Part shown: piece by piece, positions 6,041-14,778 of the stretch
How positions within the stretch are numbered: position 1 is the first letter of the stretch
Layout of the letters: each line of letters begins with the position of its first letter
Source of the DNA: JBBTYZ01 sp038061595
GTDB lineage: Bacteria > Patescibacteriota > Minisyncoccia > UBA6257 > GWB1-50-10
Assembly: GCA_038061595.1 (NCBI GenBank)
Contig: JBBTYZ010000015.1
Coordinates: forward strand, 1-41,613
DNA length: 41,613 nt
Direction of reading: 5' to 3'
The notes under the pieces: model-generated
What the model saw: the letters and a program-made list of their open reading frames with translations, nothing else
Told to the model about the DNA's origin: nothing
Database searches by the model: none
Translations under genes and position numbers: made by a program

Positions 6041-7942
6041 ATGTGTGGAATAAGCGGCGTATATCATTTCGGAAATTCAAAAACGGTAAACGTTAAGGAT
6101 GTCGTGAAAATGCAGGACACGCTTATTCATCGTGGCCCCGATGGCGGAGCCGATTACATATCGCCGAACAAAAAAGTTGGTCTTTCCCAGAGACGCCTTG
6201 CGATAATAGATCTTTCTAAAGAAGCGGCCTGCCCAATGACAAATGAGAAGGGCAATGTTTGGATAACCTATAACGGCGAAATATATAATTTCGAATCAGT
6301 TAAAGAAGAGCTTGTTAAGAAAGGTTATAAATTCAAAACCCAAGGCGATACGGAGGTTATTCTCTATGGCTATGAAGAGTGGGGCCCGGATGTAGTCAAA
6401 AAACTGAATGGCATGTTTGCCTTCGTAATTTGGGATGAAGAAAATAATGTTCTTTTCGCCGCAAGAGACCATATGGGTGTAAAGCCGTTCTTTTATAGCG
6501 TCCAAAATGAAACCTTTTATTTCGGCTCGGAGATAAAAGCGATACTCGCCCATCCGGATTTCAAGAAAGAATTAAACGAAGTTGGTGTTTTTCATTACTT
6601 AACATTTTCCTCAACTCCTGCGCCGCACACTCTTTTCAAAGATGTTCAAAAACTTGAAGCGGCGCATTATCTCCTAATACGAAATGGAAAAATAGAAACA
6701 AAAGAATATTGGTCGCCTGTAAACGGTGAGGGCGAAAACCTGAACGAAAGCCAATATATTGAGCGCGTCCGTTCTTTGCTTGAGGACTCCGTCCGTTCGC
6801 AAATGGTCTCGGATGTTCCCTTCGGCTGTTTCCTCTCCGGCGGAATTGATTCCTCAACAAACGCGGCTTTGATGAGCAAGGCGCTGGGAAAGCCGGTTGA
6901 GACATTCTCCGTCGGCTACAAAAATTTTGACGAGAAAAATGAGTTTCAATATTCGCGGATGATGGCGAAAGAGTTGGGAGCGAAAAATCATGAAATTCTG
7001 CTTGATGAATCACACATGCGGAAATTCTTGGACGAGTATGCCCACTATGCCGATGATCCAAACGGTGATCAGGTCTGCTTTCCCCTCTTCTGGCTTTCAA
7101 AACTAACAAAAGACAATGGCGTAACTGTAATTCAAATTGGCGAAGGGGCAGATGAACTTTTTGCCGGATACGAGACATACCTCAAGGCAATCCGGCTTCG
7201 CGAAACTGTTTGGGACAAACTGGGCGCTCTCCCCGACTTCTTGAAGAAATCATTGCAAGCGGGAAAATGGATGTTTAATGATTTCCAAAGAGAATATATA
7301 CGAAGACTTGTTTTGAACCAAGAACCTTTTTGGGGACTCGCAACCGCGTTTGGCGGAGAAATGAAGTGCGATCTTTTAACCGAGGGCTTTAAGAAGAAAC
7401 AGAGCAAATCAAGCTACGAAGTGGTTAAGCACCGCTACGACGAGATAAGAGCTGTGGATCCCAAAGCCGATTACCTCAAGCAAATGACCTATTTTGAACT
7501 AAAACACCGCCTGCCGGAGTTCTTGCTCGCCCGAGCGGACAAAATGACTATGGCCCACTCGGTTGAGGGCAGGGTGCCTTTCTTGGATAAACGCCTTGTT
7601 GAATTAGCGTTCAACATGCCGACCGACATAAAAATAAAAGGCGGGAACACAAAACACATCTTGAAAAAAGCTGTTGAAGGAATAATCCCCCAGGAAATAA
7701 TAGACAGAAAGAAACAGGGATTTGGAAATCCGATTGGCGAATGGCTAAAACCGGGAAACCCAATCTCAAAAGAATTAACCGATATAATCTTCAACTCAAA
7801 CCTCCGAAAGCAGGACATATTGAATTACGAATACGTTAAAAAAATAATTCACGACCATCAGCACAGAAATACGGATAACGGCTTCAAAATTTGGAACCTA
7901 ATCACCCTTTCTCTTTGGTACGATTATTGGTTTAAGGTATAA
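6041..7942 (+). CDS. asnB: Asparagine synthase-like glutamine amidotransferase
   Basis: A 633-residue two-domain AsnB homologue. The N-terminal class II glutaminase domain has Cys2 (MCGISG), RGPDGG and NGEIYN. The C-terminal synthetase domain has the ATP-pyrophosphatase loop FLSGGIDSS and GEGADELFAGY. All expected catalytic motifs are present, so it should be active. Family members either make asparagine or, in glycan loci, are thought to amidate sugar carboxylates or related acids. Its place between the initiating transferase (12 bases) and a sugar oxidoreductase (7 bases) favours the glycan role, but the substrate is not known. Confidence 0.9.
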   Translation: MCGISGVYHFGNSKTVNVKDVVKMQDTLIHRGPDGGADYISPNKKVGLSQRRLAIIDLSKEAACPMTNEKGNVWITYNGEIYNFESVKEELVKKGYKFKTQGDTEVILYGYEEWGPDVVKKLNGMFAFVIWDEENNVLFAARDHMGVKPFFYSVQNETFYFGSEIKAILAHPDFKKELNEVGVFHYLTFSSTPAPHTLFKDVQKLEAAHYLLIRNGKIETKEYWSPVNGEGENLNESQYIERVRSLLEDSVRSQMVSDVPFGCFLSGGIDSSTNAALMSKALGKPVETFSVGYKNFDEKNEFQYSRMMAKELGAKNHEILLDESHMRKFLDEYAHYADDPNGDQVCFPLFWLSKLTKDNGVTVIQIGEGADELFAGYETYLKAIRLRETVWDKLGALPDFLKKSLQAGKWMFNDFQREYIRRLVLNQEPFWGLATAFGGEMKCDLLTEGFKKKQSKSSYEVVKHRYDEIRAVDPKADYLKQMTYFELKHRLPEFLLARADKMTMAHSVEGRVPFLDKRLVELAFNMPTDIKIKGGNTKHILKKAVEGIIPQEIIDRKKQGFGNPIGEWLKPGNPISKELTDIIFNSNLRKQDILNYEYVKKIIHDHQHRNTDNGFKIWNLITLSLWYDYWFKV

Positions 7943-7949
7943 TTTTTTC

Positions 7950-9578
7950 ATGCGAATACTTACGGGTAAAAAGTGGCGCGATGGCTTCCTAGATTACCAT
8001 CGGAACAAAAAGGAATACCGCATACAAGTTCTCGCTTGGAAAGACTTGGAAAAGCTTGAGAATGTTTACCACACACGTGCCAAAAGCTTGCGGCTTCTTA
8101 TGAATTACCTGCCGGTTGTTGGTCCCGAGGGACTCATCACAAAAACCTGGTCAAGGATAAGAGAGGAAAGGCGCAATGAAAAATACCTCGGCTGTGGAAT
8201 AGGAATAGTTATGGAAAAGCCCGAAGGCGGCAGCTTTTCTGTGGGAGATGTTGTCGCATTCGTTGCTCCTTGGCACCCACCCCTTTCGGAAAGAATCGTG
8301 TTGCCGGAAATGCTTGTTGCCAAAATAGACAGCACTAGTATGCCCGAGCTCAAAGAGAACACTATTCTTTTCCAACCCTTGAAATCCAAAGAAACTCAAA
8401 ATATTTGGTGGAAAGGCGTTAAAGCATGGAGTGTTTACTCTGGAATAGAGATTTCTGAAGCGACGAGGAAGGGGCTTCAAGATGGGCTAAAGAACGAAAT
8501 AAAAAATACCGATTGGGCGAAGTCGGAACATATTAACGCTAAAAATCCCAGCCCGATTGCAGAAATGAAGATTAAGGAGGGGGCGAGAGAGTCTGATTCC
8601 GGCAAGAAGAGCGGAGTTTTATTCGGCTACGGTAACTACGCCAAGATAAACATAATCCCCTACGCCGGCAAATTTGTTGATATAAAAACGGTTCACGAGA
8701 TAGACCCAACGCAGATATTCATTGAAAAGCGGGTTCAGAAGTGGGATTCTTCCCCATTTCCGAGAAAAGACGAAAAACATGATGTTTATTTCGTCGCAAG
8801 CTACAACCACACGCATGTTCCGATAACCCTTCATGCCCTGAAGCAAGGCGCGTATGTGTTGGTAGAAAAGCCGGTTGTTATGGACTATGAGGAATTGGAC
8901 GAGCTTGAAAAAGCCCTAAAGGTTGCGGGGAGAAAACTTTTTATCGGCTTCCACAAGCGCTATGGCTTGTTCAATGAATTGGCGCTCCAAGATTTGGGTG
9001 TAAAACGCGGCGAGCCGATTTCCTACCACTCAATAGTTTACGAGCTCATTCAGCCCGAATTTTTCTGGTACAACTGGCCTGTTTCCCGAAGCACATTCTT
9101 ATCAAACGGATGCCATCAGGTTGACCACTTCCTGCACTTGAACAACTGGAGCAAGCCCAAAGATGCCGATATAAAACTATTGCAGGATGATGCGGTTGAG
9201 GTTTGGATTGAGCTTGAAAACGGGGCGACATTCACCACAACCTTCAGCGAGAAAGGCGTGTATCGCGTTGGCCCAAGAGATCACGTTGAGCTCAAAGTCC
9301 ACGGCAGGAATGTAAGAATAACGGACGCTATAAAATATCAGTCAGAGGACAATCACAAAATAATCCGCAGGAAGAGAATATTTAAGACGAATAGCTACAG
9401 AGATATGTATGAAACGATTGGTAAGAAGATGGCCAATAACGAACCGGGCGATTCAATAGAATCGGTTTTGATTTCGTCAAAAATAATGCTGGATTTGGAA
9501 GAAAAATTGCAGAAAATGAAAAAATGGGGAAATAGATACGATAAGGCTAAAGATGAGTTTGAGAGGTATTTTTCTTAG
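7950..9578 (+). CDS. Gfo/Idh/MocA oxidoreductase with a reduced alcohol-dehydrogenase-like N-terminal module
   Basis: A 542-residue protein. About residues 220-450 form a Gfo/Idh/MocA domain with a Rossmann start GYGNYAKINIIPY, the segment HVPITLHALKQGAYVLVEKP containing the conserved EKP, and a substrate-binding half with NGCHQVDHFLH. The first ~200 residues (CGIGIV, SVGDVVAFVAPWHPPLSE, VLPEMLVAKI) look like the GroES-like part of a zinc alcohol dehydrogenase, but no complete nucleotide-binding ADH half follows. Full bi-domain relatives are around 700 residues. It probably oxidises or reduces a nucleotide-linked or lipid-linked sugar. It is translated with asnB, a pairing often met in polysaccharide loci. 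Its 3' end overlaps the convergent gene at 9547 by 32 bases. Confidence 0.85.
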   Translation: MRILTGKKWRDGFLDYHRNKKEYRIQVLAWKDLEKLENVYHTRAKSLRLLMNYLPVVGPEGLITKTWSRIREERRNEKYLGCGIGIVMEKPEGGSFSVGDVVAFVAPWHPPLSERIVLPEMLVAKIDSTSMPELKENTILFQPLKSKETQNIWWKGVKAWSVYSGIEISEATRKGLQDGLKNEIKNTDWAKSEHINAKNPSPIAEMKIKEGARESDSGKKSGVLFGYGNYAKINIIPYAGKFVDIKTVHEIDPTQIFIEKRVQKWDSSPFPRKDEKHDVYFVASYNHTHVPITLHALKQGAYVLVEKPVVMDYEELDELEKALKVAGRKLFIGFHKRYGLFNELALQDLGVKRGEPISYHSIVYELIQPEFFWYNWPVSRSTFLSNGCHQVDHFLHLNNWSKPKDADIKLLQDDAVEVWIELENGATFTTTFSEKGVYRVGPRDHVELKVHGRNVRITDAIKYQSEDNHKIIRRKRIFKTNSYRDMYETIGKKMANNEPGDSIESVLISSKIMLDLEEKLQKMKKWGNRYDKAKDEFERYFS

Positions 9579-10134
9579 TTTGTGGACTCTCGGGTTTATT
9601 AAAACTTAAAGCAGTTTTTGTTACCCAAACAGATTCGCCAGTTCTCAATTCTAATTTCGCTTCAACTGATTTTATAAGTTCGTGAGGTAGCTTATCTTTC
9701 GGATCAATCCTTATTTCGCCAGTACCCCCATCTAAAATGAGGTGTGCATGCTCGCCAGATCTTTTTTCAGTGATAAATATATGTTGATCTTCACCATCAA
9801 CAACCGACTGAATATCTACGTTGTCATTCGACAGCATAGCTTTTATTTTTCTTCCTTCTTTATATTCTTCAAGCAAGGCTACCCAGCCATCCAATTGGAT
9901 TGCCTCATCTGCTGATACAAAACCATCTCTCGCTTGCTTTGTCCAGGTAGTTACTTTGCTCAGTTTCTCTGCTTTCCTTTTTAAAAGGTTGTTCGTAAAT
10001 AGGCTGGTTGCTTCTTTTGCGATACGAAAAGCTTCAGATTTATCTTGATGCCTAGCAAGGCCCTGTCCTATCAAATCTTGTATCTTTTTGATTTCTTTAA
10101 TCGCGACATCAATTTTTTCATAATTTGTAACCAT
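9547..10134 (-). CDS. Hypothetical protein, 195 aa
   Basis: I do not recognise this protein. The N-terminal ~110 residues look helical and charged (several Lys/Glu-rich stretches with TTWTKQARDGFVSADEAIQL). The second half looks like beta strands (HIFITEKRSGEHAHLILDG, GEIRIDP, LELRTGESVWVTKTAL) and ends in a polar tail. There is no signal peptide or membrane segment, so it is probably cytoplasmic. The start is one base after the WecB stop, which points to translational coupling. It is the last gene of the long minus-strand run, and its last codons overlap the 3' end of the convergent Gfo/Idh gene by 32 bases. Coupling to wecB supports that it is a real gene; no role can be given. Confidence 0.7.
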   Translation of the reverse strand: MVTNYEKIDVAIKEIKKIQDLIGQGLARHQDKSEAFRIAKEATSLFTNNLLKRKAEKLSKVTTWTKQARDGFVSADEAIQLDGWVALLEEYKEGRKIKAMLSNDNVDIQSVVDGEDQHIFITEKRSGEHAHLILDGGTGEIRIDPKDKLPHELIKSVEAKLELRTGESVWVTKTALSFNKPESPQTKKNTSQTHL

Positions 10135-10135
10135 T

Positions 10136-11299
10136 TTATATCACCTCAACAATTTTCTCCGCGGCCTTTCCATCTCCATATGGATTTTTCTTTCCTGTCA
10201 TAGAAGCGTAAGATGCTGGGTTATCCAAAAGTTCAAAAACAGCTTTAACAATTCTTTCCTTATTCGTTCCCACGAGTCGGCTTACGCCTGCTTCCACTCC
10301 CTCACCTCGCTCAGTTTTCTCACGCATTACAAGCACGGGTTTCCCCAAAGACGGCGCCGCCTCCTGTATGCCCCCCGAATCAGTCAAAATCATATAGGAT
10401 TTATTCATCAAAAATGCGAAAGGTTCGTAAGCAACTGGCGTGGTTAGAACAATATTCTCCTGCCCCGTGAGCATTGAGTGCGCCAAGCTTTGGACATTAG
10501 GATTCGGATGCACCGGAAAAACAATCAAGACATCCTTTCTCTTGCTCGCAATTTCTTTCAACGCTTCAAATATATTTTTAAGCCCCTCGCCAAAACTTTC
10601 TCGTCTGTGCGCTGTAACTAAAATTAATTTTTTGCCGCTTTCCAAATTGACTCCATAATCCTTAGAAAGATTATTCTCCAGTCTTTTCGCAACCGCAGGG
10701 TCTTTATAACGATTCAAGACCCACAAGAGTGCATCTATCTCCGTATTCCCCACCAAATGGATTTTACTGGCGCTTACTCCCTCTCTTAAAAGGTTTTGCT
10801 TAGCGGTTTCGGTAGGAGCGAAATGAATATCCGCGAGTCGGCACAAAAGCTGTCTATTCATCTCCTCTGGAAAAGGAGAATATTTGTCGTATGTCCTCAA
10901 GCCCGCTTCAACATGGGCAATAGGAACTCTCGCAAGAAAACCGAAGAATGCCGCAAGGAAAACGGTGGATGTATCCCCTTGCACCATCAGTAAGTCGGGT
11001 TTTTCTTTTTTTAGAATTCTCATAAACCTCAAAAAGCCAAAACCGCTCCGAGCCAGAGTTATTAATTTTTTAACAGGATTAACGCTTGAAGAGAATAAAT
11101 CTTTGTCGCTCACGGATATCGGCAAATCAAAATCCGGCTTTATTCCAAATGTTTTTAAAACCTGATCCAGCATATCTTTATGCTGGCGGAAAACACAAAC
11201 CAAGGCCTCAAATTTGCCCGTTCTTTTTGCTTCTATTATGACTGGAGCGAGTTTTATCGCCTCAGGACGGGTGCCAAATACTATTAATACTTTCTTCAT
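10136..11299 (-). CDS. wecB: UDP-N-acetylglucosamine 2-epimerase (non-hydrolysing)
   Basis: Interconverts UDP-GlcNAc and UDP-ManNAc in the cytoplasm. It has 387 residues, the usual length. Family motifs are clear: GTRPEAIKLAPVI at the N-terminus, VQGDTSTVFLAAF, HVEAGLRTYDKYSPFPEE with the conserved acidic residues, TAHRRESFG and LTDSGGIQEAAPSLGKP near the C-terminus. It overlaps the upstream glycosyltransferase by four bases (ATGA) and is followed one base later by a hypothetical gene. The usual next enzyme, a UDP-ManNAc dehydrogenase (WecC), is not evident: the only family member in the window (32308-33558) lacks the catalytic Cys. ManNAc may therefore be used directly, or modified by another enzyme. 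Confidence 0.95.
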   Translation of the reverse strand: MKKVLIVFGTRPEAIKLAPVIIEAKRTGKFEALVCVFRQHKDMLDQVLKTFGIKPDFDLPISVSDKDLFSSSVNPVKKLITLARSGFGFLRFMRILKKEKPDLLMVQGDTSTVFLAAFFGFLARVPIAHVEAGLRTYDKYSPFPEEMNRQLLCRLADIHFAPTETAKQNLLREGVSASKIHLVGNTEIDALLWVLNRYKDPAVAKRLENNLSKDYGVNLESGKKLILVTAHRRESFGEGLKNIFEALKEIASKRKDVLIVFPVHPNPNVQSLAHSMLTGQENIVLTTPVAYEPFAFLMNKSYMILTDSGGIQEAAPSLGKPVLVMREKTERGEGVEAGVSRLVGTNKERIVKAVFELLDNPASYASMTGKKNPYGDGKAAEKIVEVI

Positions 11300-12522
11300 G
11301 ATGTCTTTGCCATTCTAAGTATATTTTCTATTTTATTCAAACAAACCTCTTTGGTGAAATTATTTAACACATAATTAAAGGCGTTTTTGCCGTATGCATT
11401 TAACTTTTCTTTTTCAAGAAACATCTTCTCTGTTAGCTCCAACATTTTTTGTTCGTCATCGGATCTGCCCGCCAAACCGCACTTTGCATCTTGAACTATC
11501 TTTACCCCATCACTCCTTTCGTGCAGAAATGCGAGGACTGGAAGCCCCGCTGCCATATAGCCCATCAGTTTTGCGGGAACTGCAGGCGTGGTATTTGCAC
11601 TTGTGAGCGACAAGATACCCACATCTGCGTCTTTAAGCATCCACGGATAATCCTCCTTAGAAACGAGTGGCTTGAAGACAACATTTGTTAGTTTCTTGCT
11701 CTCCGCAAGTTCTACAAGTTTCTTTTTCTCCGAACCTTCACCCACAAAAAGGAAGACAATTTCTTTATATTTTTTTAGCTTTTCGGCAATACGAATAAAC
11801 ATATCCAAACCTTGCGAAGGGCCCAAGACTCCTCCAAAAACGAATATAAATTTATTTTCCAATCCATATAGCTTTCTGAACTTACCAGTCCGCTCGGCTT
11901 CATCAAACGGCTTTATATCTATCCAATGCGGAACAACATGCATCTTTTGAAGCGAAACTCCCCGCTCTTTATTGGCGAATGTTTTGTGAGCTTCAGATGG
12001 CGTTACTATTATGTCCGAGTTTTTATAAGCACGCTCTTCCATTCTTCTAAAAAAGCGTATTAGGAATTTGTTCTTTAAGACACCCAAATCTATAGCGTTC
12101 TGCGGGAAAAAGTCCTGAAGGTTTAAAACATATTTCGCTCCATAATCCCTTTTCACAAGTTCCGCAGTAATTGTGAGAGGCAACGGCGGACTATGAACCC
12201 AAACAAAATCAATGTTCCCCTTAATATGCTTTTGTATATGGCGAAAGAATATATAAGGAAGCGTGACTTGCGAAATTCCCTTCATAACAAAGCCGACATT
12301 GTGATGAGGCAATACATTAGCCCGAATAACCGTTATGCCGTCCTCCTTAGAAACACCAGCAGAAACATTGGTGCCCACTGCCACATTATGCTCGGAAGGA
12401 CGCGAGGTCATAACAAAAACTTCGTGCCCATGCTCCTTAAAGCCGTCCGCCATTTCCTTCATCAAATGAGATGAAGAACGGGTCTCTGGCGGATATGAGT
12501 CTGTAACTATTAATATGCGCAT
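11296..12522 (-). CDS. Glycosyltransferase family 4 (WbuB-like)
   Basis: GT-B fold enzyme of 408 residues. The N-terminus MRILIVTDSYPPETRSSSHL, the phrase VWVHSPPLPLTITAEL and the C-terminal VPAKLMGYMAAGLPVLAF follow the WbuB type of GT4, which in other bacteria transfers N-acetylated deoxyhexosamines. The donor site reads FVFGGVLGPSQGLDMFI and FVGEGSEKKKL. It should add one sugar from a nucleotide donor to the lipid-linked glycan on the cytoplasmic side. The neighbouring wecB (4-base overlap) suggests an N-acetylhexosamine donor such as UDP-ManNAc; that is an inference. The start overlaps the stop of the upstream GT2 gene by one base (TAATG). Confidence 0.88.
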   Translation of the reverse strand: MRILIVTDSYPPETRSSSHLMKEMADGFKEHGHEVFVMTSRPSEHNVAVGTNVSAGVSKEDGITVIRANVLPHHNVGFVMKGISQVTLPYIFFRHIQKHIKGNIDFVWVHSPPLPLTITAELVKRDYGAKYVLNLQDFFPQNAIDLGVLKNKFLIRFFRRMEERAYKNSDIIVTPSEAHKTFANKERGVSLQKMHVVPHWIDIKPFDEAERTGKFRKLYGLENKFIFVFGGVLGPSQGLDMFIRIAEKLKKYKEIVFLFVGEGSEKKKLVELAESKKLTNVVFKPLVSKEDYPWMLKDADVGILSLTSANTTPAVPAKLMGYMAAGLPVLAFLHERSDGVKIVQDAKCGLAGRSDDEQKMLELTEKMFLEKEKLNAYGKNAFNYVLNNFTKEVCLNKIENILRMAKTS

Positions 12523-13316
12523 TATTTTCTGTTTTTATATAGCTTATAGACTTCTTTATCCACAATCCATCTATACCAGAAACCATGCAAAAAATGGAAC
12601 TTCGTGCCTGAAATACCGTCTAAAAAACCCAATTGGAAAAAATACCGGTATGTAAAATATAAAAATACGCGCAAGAATGCAGGTGTTCGATAGTAAATAT
12701 TCCTCTTGCTCCCCGTACCGTATCCTCCAAAATAAACCTCCTCTGCCTCGCGCACTGCATAATTCCTGTGTTTTTTTATCCAATGACTTAATCCATTAAG
12801 ATTGTTGTCGATAAAATCATTATTTAATCTATCGCTTTTGCCATCAGACAAGATTATGTGTTCGTCCATCCTCCTCACCTCTGAACGAGCCCTGCCCTTG
12901 CGCCACAAACGCAAAAACCAAACTGGATAATACCCGCCATGCTTCATCCAATGCTCCATGAAATAAACCCTGCGTTTCATTTCAAAACCGGTTATCCCCT
13001 CTGGCGCATTCGGCAATACTTTTTCTATTTCAGCCCAAAGTTCGGGCAAAACCTCTTCATCGGCATCCAATTTCAAAATCCATTCGCTCTTTATTTCCAA
13101 ATTGTCCAAAGCCCAATTAAATTGCTGAGCCTGATCTTTGAAAGGGTTTTTTGCAACTATGGCGCCATACTTTTTCGCTATTTCCAAGGTTTTGTCCGTG
13201 GAATAAGAGTCAACAACAAAAATCTCACTAGCGCGCCCCGCCACGCTCTTTAAGCATTTTTCAAGATTGAGCTCTTCGTTAAAAGTTAGGATTATCGCTG
13301 TTATTGGAAGCTTCAT
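12522..13316 (-). CDS. Glycosyltransferase family 2 (LPS-core WaaE/KdtX-like)
   Basis: GT-A fold enzyme of 264 residues. ITAIILTFNEELNLEKCL at the start is followed by VVDSYSTDKT and the metal-binding region LKLDADEEV. Unlike standard GT2 enzymes, the C-terminal half (WMKHGGYYPVWFLRLWRKG, then a hydrophobic stretch with YFFQLGFLDG) resembles the LPS-core glucosyltransferases of the WaaE/KdtX group, some of which act on heptose. That would fit the GDP-heptose genes of this locus, but it is only suggestive. The stop overlaps the next gene by one base. A TATAAA lies in the 34-base gap upstream, with no convincing -35. Confidence 0.85.
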   Translation of the reverse strand: MKLPITAIILTFNEELNLEKCLKSVAGRASEIFVVDSYSTDKTLEIAKKYGAIVAKNPFKDQAQQFNWALDNLEIKSEWILKLDADEEVLPELWAEIEKVLPNAPEGITGFEMKRRVYFMEHWMKHGGYYPVWFLRLWRKGRARSEVRRMDEHIILSDGKSDRLNNDFIDNNLNGLSHWIKKHRNYAVREAEEVYFGGYGTGSKRNIYYRTPAFLRVFLYFTYRYFFQLGFLDGISGTKFHFLHGFWYRWIVDKEVYKLYKNRK

Positions 13317-13350
13317 TCATGGTTAAGATACCACAATCTTTTTATAATCA

Positions 13351-14136
13351 CTACCGAGATTTCGCATACAAATAGCCGGATTCATTATTATATTCCTTAT
13401 ACACAACCTCGAATTTTTTGGACTCTAAGCTTTTTTTGATTAGAGACGGATCGCAATAAGGCAGGTGTAATTCCATAGCGATTTTATCAACACAATCTAA
13501 CCATTCTAAATTTCTAAATAAATCTGACTCGGAACCCTCTATGTCAATTTTCACAAATTGAAATCTATCAATCTTATGCTCATTCCTTAACTCTTCTATG
13601 ACGAGGTGGGGCGGCAATACTCCCTTGTGACGCAGGTTCTCTAAAATTTTTTTATTAGACATATCTCCGGTCGTACCGCCAACCAATCCCCAAATTGGGA
13701 TTATTTTATCAAGACAGTTATTCAGTTTGGCATTCTGAATTAATAAATCCAACGCATGACGATTCGGCTCTACAGCCATGACCCTACCCCCTAATTTAGC
13801 GGCTAGTATTGTGAATACCCCACCCGAAGCCCCTAAATCCAAAACAGTGTCCCCATCTTTAATTAGAAAATCTTTATTTGGAAAATAGACATTGCTAGCA
13901 TAAATCTCTCCAGCATAACCAAACCATATGCCGGGAATAATAATGTTTACATTTTTTACATGAAACTTAGTCATTCTCGAATGCATTAGTGTGTACGGTA
14001 AGCTAGTGCTTCTATCTCTAACAATGGACGGAATGCTAAACAAAAGGTTTTTGCAGAAAAACAGATAAGATTCCTTGTCTAGGATAAAAAATAGGCGGTA
14101 CAGCCTCAAAACCAAATGATAAATTTTTTTAAACAT
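13351..14136 (-). CDS. FkbM-family SAM methyltransferase
   Basis: A 261-residue class I methyltransferase of the FkbM type. VLDLGASGG (98-106) binds SAM and EPN (123-125) contacts the ribose; FVKIDIEGSE is the family's second signature. FkbM enzymes usually O-methylate hydroxyls of sugars or polyketides. The N-terminal ~50 residues are hydrophobic and basic (LVLRLYRLFFIL), perhaps membrane-associated. It lies between a GT2 gene and a second methyltransferase. It is the first of three FkbM genes in the window. Confidence 0.85.
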   Translation of the reverse strand: MFKKIYHLVLRLYRLFFILDKESYLFFCKNLLFSIPSIVRDRSTSLPYTLMHSRMTKFHVKNVNIIIPGIWFGYAGEIYASNVYFPNKDFLIKDGDTVLDLGASGGVFTILAAKLGGRVMAVEPNRHALDLLIQNAKLNNCLDKIIPIWGLVGGTTGDMSNKKILENLRHKGVLPPHLVIEELRNEHKIDRFQFVKIDIEGSESDLFRNLEWLDCVDKIAMELHLPYCDPSLIKKSLESKKFEVVYKEYNNESGYLYAKSR

Positions 14137-14145
14137 ACCAATCAG

Positions 14146-14778
14146 CTATTCGTGGGCTAATTTTTTGGCCAAGACAAAAATAGAATGAGATATTGGATAA
14201 AAACGACCGTAGTAACCACAGCCTTCTACCATTAACTTATTTTTCTCAAGAAGATTAAAAAGGGTCTTTTTAGAGAAGAAGCGCACATGAGGACCGGTTG
14301 GATTAAAATGCTTATCAAAGCCAAATATTGTAATTAACAGGTTTTTCAAAAATCCGTGATACGGCGTAGTTAAAAGAACTTTGCCACCAGGTTTTAATAT
14401 TCTGGACCATTCGCGTACGGCATTTTCAGTGTCGTAAATATGCTCTATGACTTCGGATGAAAAAATAAAATCCACAGAACTATCTTTTAATGGTACTGGA
14501 GCCCCGTCTTCAATCTCGTGAAAATCTAGGTTGGGCAACACTTGTCTTGCCTCCGCAATTGCGACTCTTGAGACATCTACTCCAACATAACGCGCATCCG
14601 GATTTATCTTCATCATCTCGCGCAAAATAAATCCGTTCCCACAACCAAAGTCCAATATAGCAATGCTCTTCTCTTTTGGAATCAGTTTTTGAAGTATGGG
14701 CCACTTCAATTGAAAATCACTCAACTGCCCTTGTTTGTCATCTCGATCCCAATAACGTTCGTAAAAACTTTTGGTCAT
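14146..14778 (-). CDS. Class I SAM-dependent methyltransferase
   Basis: A 210-residue Methyltransf_11/23-type protein. ILDFGCGNGF (41-50) is the SAM-binding loop, GVDVS follows, and SSEVIEHIYD and LKPGGKVLLTTPYHGFLKN are the later motifs. The target is unknown; within this locus a sugar or lipid-linked intermediate is likely. The start overlaps the stop of the upstream GT4 gene by one base (TAATG), so the two are translated together and may act on the same residue. Confidence 0.85.
   Translation of the reverse strand: MTKSFYERYWDRDDKQGQLSDFQLKWPILQKLIPKEKSIAILDFGCGNGFILREMMKINPDARYVGVDVSRVAIAEARQVLPNLDFHEIEDGAPVPLKDSSVDFIFSSEVIEHIYDTENAVREWSRILKPGGKVLLTTPYHGFLKNLLITIFGFDKHFNPTGPHVRFFSKKTLFNLLEKNKLMVEGCGYYGRFYPISHSIFVLAKKLAHE

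Noticed and set aside
6636..7178. Long minus-strand open frame of 180 codons opposite asnB
   Set aside because: Its sequence is rich in Arg, Pro and His without any family motif, and the plus-strand AsnB protein is fully conserved there.
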